A stretch of DNA of 11,299 bases. It comes from JBEINZ01 sp040377825 (GTDB taxonomy: Bacteria; Pseudomonadota; Alphaproteobacteria; Rhizobiales; Ancalomicrobiaceae). Of this stretch, positions 5,649 to 11,299 are shown piece after piece; the stretch's first letter is position 1; each line of letters starts with the position of its first letter. Under the pieces are notes generated by a model. The model was not told where the DNA came from. It worked only from the letters and a program-made list of their open reading frames with translations, and did no database searches. The stretch lies in NCBI GenBank assembly GCA_040377825.1, contig JBEINZ010000083.1, positions 1 through 11,299 on the forward strand, in the 5' to 3' direction. The position numbers were made by a program, and so were the translations under genes.

Positions 5649-8639
5649 ATGGCTCGCGACGTGTCGACACCGGACGATCTGGCCTCGGTCCTCACCGGCG
5701 GCAATGCCGCTTATATCGAGGCCTTGCAGGCGCGCTACGAGCGCGACCCGTCATCCGTCGACGCCGGCTGGCGTGACTTTTTCGATGACCTGCGCGAGGA
5801 CAAGGCGAACGTCCTGAAGAACGCCGACGGCGCGACCTGGGAACGTGCCGATTGGCCGCGCCCGGCAAATGGCGAACTCGTTTCCGCGTTTGATTCCGAT
5901 TGGGCTTGGCTGGAAAAGCAGACCGCCGACAAACTCAAGGCCAAGGCCGCCGAGAAGGGCGCCGCCCCCGGCCTCACGCAAGAGCAATTGCAGGCGGCCG
6001 CGCGCGACTCCGTCCGCGCGATCATGATGATCCGCGCCTATCGCATGCGCGGGCATCTGCACGCCAAGCTCGACCCGTTGGAGCTTGCGATCGAACGCGA
6101 CCACGAGGAGCTGCATCCGGCAACCTATGGGTTCACCGATGCCGATCTCGATCGGAAGATCTTCATCGATAAGGTGCTCGGGCTCGAATTCGCCACCGTG
6201 CGCGAGATGCTCGCGATCCTGCGCCGCACCTATTGCGAAACGCTTGGCGTCGAGTTCATGCATATCTCCGACGCCGACGAGAAGGGCTGGATCCAGGCGC
6301 GCATCGAAGGCCCCGACAAGACCATCGCCTTCACCCGCGAAGGCAAGCGCGCGATCTTGAAGAAGCTGATCGAGGCGGAGGGCTTCGAGAAGTTCATAGA
6401 CGTCAAGTATACCGGCACGAAGCGCTTCGGTCTGGACGGCGGCGAAGCCTTGGTGCCCGCGCTTGAGCAGATCATCAAGCGCGGCGGCAATCTCGGCGTC
6501 TTGGAAATCGTGCTCGGCATGGCACACCGCGGTCGCCTCAATGTGCTGGCCCAAGTCATGGGCAAGCCGCATCGCGCGATTTTCCACGAGTTCAAGGGCG
6601 GCTCCTACGCCCCCGAGGACGTCGAAGGCTCCGGCGACGTGAAGTACCATCTCGGCGCCTCGTCCGACCGCGAGTTCGACGGAAATAAGGTGCATTTGTC
6701 GCTGACCGCGAACCCGTCGCATCTGGAAATCGTCGATCCGGTCGTCCTCGGCAAGGCCCGCGCCAAGCAGGATCAGCATGCCGACAAGCCGCGCGGCGAT
6801 ATCGTCACGCTCGAACAGCGTGCCCGCGTTCTGCCGCTCCTGATCCATGGCGACGCGGCCTTCGCGGGACAAGGCGTCGTGGCCGAATGTTTCGGTCTGT
6901 CTGGCCTGCGCGGTCACCGCACGGCCGGGTCGATCCATTTCATCATCAACAATCAGATCGGCTTCACGACCAATCCGCGCTTCTCGCGCTCCTCGCCCTA
7001 TCCCTCCGACGTCGCCAAGATGATCGAGGCGCCGATCTTCCACGTCAACGGCGACGATCCGGAAGCGGTGACCTTCGCGGCCAAGGTCGCCACTGAATTC
7101 CGCCAAAAGTTCCACAAGCCGGTCGTGATCGACATGATCTGCTACCGGCGCTTCGGCCATAATGAGGGCGACGAGCCGGCGTTTACGCAGCCGATCATGT
7201 ATCGGAAGATCCGCAACCATCCCTCGACGTTGCAGATCTATGCGGAAAAGCTGGTCGGCGAGGGCGTCGTCACGCGCGGGGAGGTCGACGAGTGGACCTC
7301 CGAATGGCGCAAGCATCTGAACGCCGAGTACGAATCCGGCCAGGGCTACAAGCCGAACAAGGCCGATTGGCTCGACGGCCGCTGGGCGGGGCTTAAGTCC
7401 GCGACCGGCGAGACCGATGAGGCACGGCGCGGGATCACCGGCGTGCCGCTGGATGACCTGCGGCAGATCGGCCTCAAGTTGACCGAGGTGCCGCAGGGCT
7501 TCAACGTTCACAAGACGATCGGTCGCTTCCTGGATAACCGTCGCCAGATGATGGAGACAGGGGAGGGTATCGACTGGGCGACCGCCGAGTCGCTTGCCTT
7601 CGCCACGTTGCTGGGCCAGGGGCACCCGGTTCGTTTGTCCGGCCAGGATGTCGAGCGCGGCACGTTCAGCCAACGCCATTCGGTGCTCTACGATCAGGAA
7701 ACCGAGGCGCGCTACATTCCTCTGAACAATGTCCAGGACGGACAGGCGCGCTACGAGATCATCAACTCGATGCTCTCGGAAGAGGCCGTGCTCGGCTTCG
7801 AATACGGCTACTCGCTCGCCGAGCCAAACGCGTTGACCTTGTGGGAAGCGCAATTCGGCGATTTCGCCAACGGCGCCCAGGTCGTTTTCGATCAGTTCCT
7901 GTCGTCGGGCGAGCGCAAGTGGCTTCGCCTTTCCGGTCTCGTCTGCCTGCTTCCGCACGGTTACGAGGGCCAAGGCCCGGAGCATTCCTCCGCGCGCCTT
8001 GAGCGTTTCCTGCAGATGTGCGCCGAAGACAATATGCAGGTCGCCAACGTCACGACGCCGGCGAACTACTTCCACATCCTGCGCCGCCAGCTCAATCGCG
8101 AGTTCCGCAAGCCGCTGATCATCATGACGCCGAAGTCGCTGCTGCGACACAAGAAGGCGATCTCGAAGCTCAGCACGATGGCGCAGGACTCCTCGTTCCA
8201 CCGCGTGCTGCACGATTACGCGGAAACGAACCCCGAGCTGACGACGACCAAGCTTGCCGAGGACAAGAAGATCCGGCGTGTTGTCTTGTGCTCCGGCAAG
8301 GTTTACTACGATCTACAGGACGAGCGCGAGAAGCGCGGCATCGACGACGTCTATCTTTTGCGTGTCGAGCAGCTTTATCCTGTGCCGCTGAAGTCGCTGG
8401 TCAAGGAACTCTCGCGCTTCAAGCAGGCGGACTTGGTTTGGGCGCAAGAAGAGCCGAAGAACATGGGCGCCTGGAGCTTCATCGATCCCTACCTTGAATG
8501 GGTGTGCGGCCAGATCGGCGGCAAGACTAAGCGCGCCCGCTATGTCGGACGCCCGGCGGCCGCCGCAACGGCAACCGGCCTCATGTCCAAGCATCTCGCC
8601 CAGCTGCAGGCGTTCTTAAACGACGCTTTCGCTCCCTGA
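5649..8639 (+). CDS. sucA: 2-oxoglutarate dehydrogenase E1 component
   Basis: Thiamine diphosphate-dependent E1 subunit of the 2-oxoglutarate dehydrogenase complex. It decarboxylates 2-oxoglutarate and passes the succinyl group to lipoyl-SucB. The 996 residues are the normal size. The N-terminal segment GGNAAYIEALQARYE (17-31) is the conserved start region of this family. GMAHRGRLNVLAQVMGK and TANPSHLEIVDP are the conserved E1 blocks. The thiamine diphosphate motif runs from G401-D402 to N434-N435 (GDAAFAGQG ... INNQIGF). The pyrimidine-binding half has DVERGTFSQRH with H677 and the HGYEGQGPEHSSARLERFLQ block. The C-terminal domain (QLYPVPLKSL, WAQEEPKNMGAW) is complete. The start at 5649 fits the family N-terminus. 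Its Shine-Dalgarno is weak (GAAAG at 5640-5644), so translation may be modest or controlled by the structured leader. SucB follows 72 bases later. Confidence 0.98.
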   Translation: MARDVSTPDDLASVLTGGNAAYIEALQARYERDPSSVDAGWRDFFDDLREDKANVLKNADGATWERADWPRPANGELVSAFDSDWAWLEKQTADKLKAKAAEKGAAPGLTQEQLQAAARDSVRAIMMIRAYRMRGHLHAKLDPLELAIERDHEELHPATYGFTDADLDRKIFIDKVLGLEFATVREMLAILRRTYCETLGVEFMHISDADEKGWIQARIEGPDKTIAFTREGKRAILKKLIEAEGFEKFIDVKYTGTKRFGLDGGEALVPALEQIIKRGGNLGVLEIVLGMAHRGRLNVLAQVMGKPHRAIFHEFKGGSYAPEDVEGSGDVKYHLGASSDREFDGNKVHLSLTANPSHLEIVDPVVLGKARAKQDQHADKPRGDIVTLEQRARVLPLLIHGDAAFAGQGVVAECFGLSGLRGHRTAGSIHFIINNQIGFTTNPRFSRSSPYPSDVAKMIEAPIFHVNGDDPEAVTFAAKVATEFRQKFHKPVVIDMICYRRFGHNEGDEPAFTQPIMYRKIRNHPSTLQIYAEKLVGEGVVTRGEVDEWTSEWRKHLNAEYESGQGYKPNKADWLDGRWAGLKSATGETDEARRGITGVPLDDLRQIGLKLTEVPQGFNVHKTIGRFLDNRRQMMETGEGIDWATAESLAFATLLGQGHPVRLSGQDVERGTFSQRHSVLYDQETEARYIPLNNVQDGQARYEIINSMLSEEAVLGFEYGYSLAEPNALTLWEAQFGDFANGAQVVFDQFLSSGERKWLRLSGLVCLLPHGYEGQGPEHSSARLERFLQMCAEDNMQVANVTTPANYFHILRRQLNREFRKPLIIMTPKSLLRHKKAISKLSTMAQDSSFHRVLHDYAETNPELTTTKLAEDKKIRRVVLCSGKVYYDLQDEREKRGIDDVYLLRVEQLYPVPLKSLVKELSRFKQADLVWAQEEPKNMGAWSFIDPYLEWVCGQIGGKTKRARYVGRPAAAATATGLMSKHLAQLQAFLNDAFAP

Positions 8640-8648
8640 CACCGACCA

Positions 8649-8664
8649 GGCCCGCTCGCGGGCC
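8649..8664 (+). repeat. GC-rich hairpin in the sucA-sucB gap
   Basis: GGCCCG (8649-8654) and CGGGCC (8659-8664) pair around the tetraloop CTCG, ten bases after the sucA stop. No T-run follows, so full termination is unlikely. It may protect the sucA 3' end or mark an mRNA processing point. The rest of the 72-base gap holds only the sucB ribosome-binding region (AAAGAGA, 8697-8703). Confidence 0.4.
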
Positions 8665-8711
8665 CGGCCGCTCACCGTGGCCGACGACACGTTCCGAAAG
8701 AGACGACGATC

Positions 8712-9941
8712 ATGGCGACCGACATCAAGGTTCCGACGCTCGGCGAATCCGTTACCGAGGCTACCGTGGCCCGCTGGTACAAAAAAGTGGGCGAGGCGGT
8801 ATCCGCCGACGAACCGCTCGTGGAGTTGGAGACCGACAAGGTCACCGTCGAGGTGCCGGCGCCCGCTTCCGGAACGATCGCGGAGGTGATCGTTAAGGAA
8901 GGCGATACGGTCGGCGTCGGCGCCCTCCTCGGCACGATCGCAGAAGGCGTCGCCGGCGCAAAGGCCGCGCCCAAAGTCGAAGCCCCCAAGGCCGCCGCCC
9001 CGGCGCCCGCGCCAGTTGCCGCCACAACGATGCCGCCGGCGCCCGCCGCGCAACGCATGATGGAAGAGACCGGCGTCAGTGTCGCGGAGGGCAGCGGCAA
9101 GCGTGGTCAGGTGCTGAAGGGCGACGTGATCGAAGCCGCCAAGGCGCCCCCGGCCTCAACTCCGGTCGCGTCCACTCCCGTCGCGGCCCCGACCGCCCCC
9201 GTTCCCGCCGCGCCGCGTGTCGCCTCCCCGCCGTCTGATGCCGCGCGCGAGGAACGCGTCCGCATGACCAAGCTGCGCCAGACGATCGCGCGCCGGCTCA
9301 AGGAAGCGCAATCGACCGCCGCCATGCTGACGACGTTCAACGACGTCGATATGTCCGCGGTCATGGCGCTGCGCAATCAATACAAGGATGTCTTCGAGAA
9401 GAAGCACGGCGTCCGTCTCGGCTTCATGGGCTTCTTCGCGAAGGCCGTTGTGGAGGCGCTGAAGGAGATCCCGGCGGTCAACGGCGAGATCGACGGACAA
9501 GACATCATCTATAAGAATTACTACCACATCGGCGTGGCCGTCGGCTCCGATAAGGGCCTCGTGGTCCCCGTCGTGCGTGACGCCGATCTTCTTTCGCTGG
9601 CTGGCGTGGAGAAGACGATCAACGGCTATGGCAAGCGCGCGCGCGACGGCCAGCTGAAGATCGAGGAAATGCAGGGCGGCACCTTCACGATCTCCAACGG
9701 CGGCGTCTACGGTTCGCTGATGTCGACGCCGATCTTGAACGCGCCGCAGTCCGGCATTCTCGGCATGCACCGGATCGAGGATCGGCCGGTCGTGCGTGGC
9801 GGTCAGATCGTCATCCGCCCGATGATGTATCTCGCGCTCAGCTACGATCATCGGATCGTGGACGGCAAGGAAGCCGTCACCTTCCTCGTCCGCATCAAGG
9901 AAATGATCGAGGACCCGCAGCGCCTGGTGCTTGATGTCTGA
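8712..9941 (+). CDS. sucB: Dihydrolipoyl succinyltransferase (2-oxoglutarate dehydrogenase E2)
   Basis: Core E2 subunit of the 2-oxoglutarate dehydrogenase complex; it moves the succinyl group from E1 to CoA by its lipoyl arm. The 409 residues have a standard layout. A single lipoyl domain (about 2-77) carries the modified lysine K43 in ELETDKVTVEVPA. An Ala/Pro linker (about 80-108) is followed by a peripheral-subunit-binding domain (about 109-143, ending GQVLKGDVIEA). A second Ala/Pro/Thr linker (144-180) leads to the catalytic acyltransferase domain (183-409). The catalytic residues H380 and D384 are in SYDHRIVDG. IGVAVGSDKGLVVPV and FTISNGGVYGS are E2 signatures. One lipoyl domain and this C-terminus fit succinyl rather than acetyl transfer, and the position between sucA and lpdA agrees. 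Confidence 0.97.
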   Translation: MATDIKVPTLGESVTEATVARWYKKVGEAVSADEPLVELETDKVTVEVPAPASGTIAEVIVKEGDTVGVGALLGTIAEGVAGAKAAPKVEAPKAAAPAPAPVAATTMPPAPAAQRMMEETGVSVAEGSGKRGQVLKGDVIEAAKAPPASTPVASTPVAAPTAPVPAAPRVASPPSDAAREERVRMTKLRQTIARRLKEAQSTAAMLTTFNDVDMSAVMALRNQYKDVFEKKHGVRLGFMGFFAKAVVEALKEIPAVNGEIDGQDIIYKNYYHIGVAVGSDKGLVVPVVRDADLLSLAGVEKTINGYGKRARDGQLKIEEMQGGTFTISNGGVYGSLMSTPILNAPQSGILGMHRIEDRPVVRGGQIVIRPMMYLALSYDHRIVDGKEAVTFLVRIKEMIEDPQRLVLDV

Positions 9942-9961
9942 CCGGATCGCCGACCGTCGGC

Positions 9962-9977
9962 CTCTTCTTGCAAAGAG
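9962..9977 (+). repeat. Small inverted repeat covering the lpdA ribosome binding site
   Basis: CTCTT (9962-9966) and AAGAG (9973-9977) could pair around a 6-base loop, placing much of the lpdA Shine-Dalgarno region (AGAGAA, 9974-9979) in a weak stem. A second inverted repeat, GCCGA/TCGGC (9949-9953 and 9957-9961, 3-base centre), is directly upstream. Both are short, so chance is possible. The 42-base gap holds nothing else. Confidence 0.25.
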
Positions 9978-9983
9978 AACCCC

Positions 9984-11299
9984 ATGACCTACGATCTCGT
10001 CGTCATCGGCAGCGGCCCAGGGGGCTATGTCTGCGCCATTCGAGCAGCTCAGCTTGGCCTTAAGGTGGCCATCGTTGAGAAAATGCCCACCTTCGGCGGG
10101 ACCTGCCTCAACATCGGCTGCATTCCCTCCAAGGCGCTGCTGCATGCCTCAGAATTGTTCGAGGAGGCCGGCAGCGGTTTCAAGCATTTCGGCATCATCG
10201 TTCCAAAGCCCGAGCTCGATCTGCCGGGCATGATGAAGCACAAGGACGAGACCGTCGGCGCCAACGTCAACGGCGTTTCGTTCCTCTTGAAGAAAAACAA
10301 GGTCGATAGCGTCATCGGCACCGGCCGCATTGCCGCGCCGGGCAAGGTCGAGGTCACCGCGACCGACGGCGCGATCACGACGCTTGAAGCCAAATCGATT
10401 GTGATTGCAACGGGTTCCGACGTCGCCAAGCTTCCGGGCGTCGAGATCGACGAGAAAACGATCGTCTCGTCGACCGGCGCGCTCGCGCTTGACAAGGTGC
10501 CGGGCACGCTGGTGGTGATCGGGGCAGGCGTGATCGGGCTCGAACTAGGCTCGGTCTGGCGGCGGCTCGGCGCCAAGGTGCATGTCGTCGAGTATCTCGA
10601 CCGCATCCTGCCGGGCATGGATACCGAGGTCGCCAAGCAATTCCAGCGTTTGATGGAGCGCCAAGGCGTCACATTCCGACTTGGCGCGAAGGTGACGGGT
10701 GCCGCAACTGGTGCCGACGGCGTGACCTTGAAGGTGCAGCCGGCGGCGGGCGGCGAGGAAACCTCGACCAAGGCCGACGTCGTCCTGGTCGCGATCGGCC
10801 GCAAGCCCTACACCGAGGGACTTGGGCTGGGAGGCGTTGGCGTCGCGCTCGACGGACGCGGCCGCATCGTTACCGACGCGCATTTCCGCACCAATGTGCC
10901 GGGGATCTTCGCGATCGGCGACGTCATCGTCGGGCCGATGTTGGCGCATAAGGCCGAGGACGAGGGCGTCGCGGCGGCCGAGATCATTGCTGGCAAGGCC
11001 GGCCATGTGAATTACGGGGTTATCCCGAGCGTCGTCTATACATTCCCGGAAATCGCCTCGGTCGGCAAATCGGAAGACGAGTTGAAAGCCGAGGGCGTCG
11101 CCTACACTATCGGCAAGTTCCCGTTCACGGCCAACGGCCGCGCGCGCGCCAACCGCACCACCGATGGTTTCGTGAAGGTGCTGGCGGATGCCACGACCGA
11201 TCGCGTGCTCGGCGTACACATCCTCGGCGCGCAGGCCGGCGATATGATCCACGAGGCGGCGGTGTTGATGGAGTTCGGTGGGTCGTCGGAGGATCTGGG
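9984..11299 (+). CDS. lpdA: Dihydrolipoyl dehydrogenase (E3), cut at the window end
   Basis: E3 flavoprotein that reoxidises the lipoyl groups of SucB and passes electrons to NAD. It starts MTYDLVVIGSGPGGY, with the FAD loop GSGPGG at residues 9-14. The redox-active disulfide is C41/C46 in GGTCLNIGCIPSK. The NAD-binding loop VVIGAGVIGLELGS and the second FAD motif IFAIGDVIVGPMLAHKAEDEG follow. The dimerisation domain begins at PSVVYTFPEIASVG and runs to the window edge after MEFGGSSEDL, about 438 codons. Roughly 25-30 residues are missing, including the catalytic His-Glu (HAHPTLSE-type) segment, which should lie just downstream. The frame shows no break, so the loss is only the window edge. 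Position after sucB points to the E3 of this complex, possibly shared with pyruvate dehydrogenase. Confidence 0.97.
   Translation, partial: MTYDLVVIGSGPGGYVCAIRAAQLGLKVAIVEKMPTFGGTCLNIGCIPSKALLHASELFEEAGSGFKHFGIIVPKPELDLPGMMKHKDETVGANVNGVSFLLKKNKVDSVIGTGRIAAPGKVEVTATDGAITTLEAKSIVIATGSDVAKLPGVEIDEKTIVSSTGALALDKVPGTLVVIGAGVIGLELGSVWRRLGAKVHVVEYLDRILPGMDTEVAKQFQRLMERQGVTFRLGAKVTGAATGADGVTLKVQPAAGGEETSTKADVVLVAIGRKPYTEGLGLGGVGVALDGRGRIVTDAHFRTNVPGIFAIGDVIVGPMLAHKAEDEGVAAAEIIAGKAGHVNYGVIPSVVYTFPEIASVGKSEDELKAEGVAYTIGKFPFTANGRARANRTTDGFVKVLADATTDRVLGVHILGAQAGDMIHEAAVLMEFGGSSEDL

Noticed and set aside
5751..8213. Very long (820-codon) open frame on the minus strand within sucA
   Set aside because: It is an antisense shadow produced by the high third-position G+C of sucA; its translation looks like no protein family.

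Overview
The window is one contiguous plus-strand gene block from a G+C-rich bacterium, almost certainly an alphaproteobacterium. The order zapE (AFG1-type ATPase), mdh, sucC, sucD, sucA, sucB, lpdA is the TCA-cycle cluster seen in many Rhizobiales and Rhodospirillales. The MDH is the LDH-like 320-residue form, and the protein sequences look alphaproteobacterial throughout. No genus can be assigned from the sequence alone.

Layout: bases 1-854 hold the C-terminal part of zapE. A 159-base gap with only weak promoter-like sequences leads to mdh (1014-1976). sucC (2070-3263) follows, intact to its stop. One base after the sucC stop begins an unrelated block of about 1.4 kb. It holds a 188-residue exported protein of unknown function (3265-3831), with lower G+C and unusual codons, and then an overlapping antitoxin/toxin pair (3884-4219 and 4209-4628) made of a ribbon-helix-helix protein and a PIN-domain (VapC-type) RNase. 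sucD (4655-5533) then resumes the TCA operon with its own strong ribosome binding site. sucA (5649-8639), sucB (8712-9941) and lpdA (9984 to the window end, truncated) complete the 2-oxoglutarate dehydrogenase complex.

Function: SucA, SucB and Lpd convert 2-oxoglutarate to succinyl-CoA. SucC and SucD convert succinyl-CoA to succinate with formation of a nucleoside triphosphate. Mdh oxidises malate to oxaloacetate. The genes all run the same way with short gaps, so one or a few polycistronic messages are likely. The 115-base sucD-sucA gap is the most structured intergenic region: it holds a perfect 12-bp palindrome with a third half-site one helical turn away, and a perfect 9-bp-stem hairpin. 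Smaller inverted repeats lie in the sucA-sucB and sucB-lpdA gaps.

The most notable point is that the two subunits of one obligate enzyme, succinyl-CoA synthetase, are separated by a toxin-antitoxin module and a probably foreign exported protein, with both sucC and sucD left complete. The rest of the window looks like conserved central metabolism.
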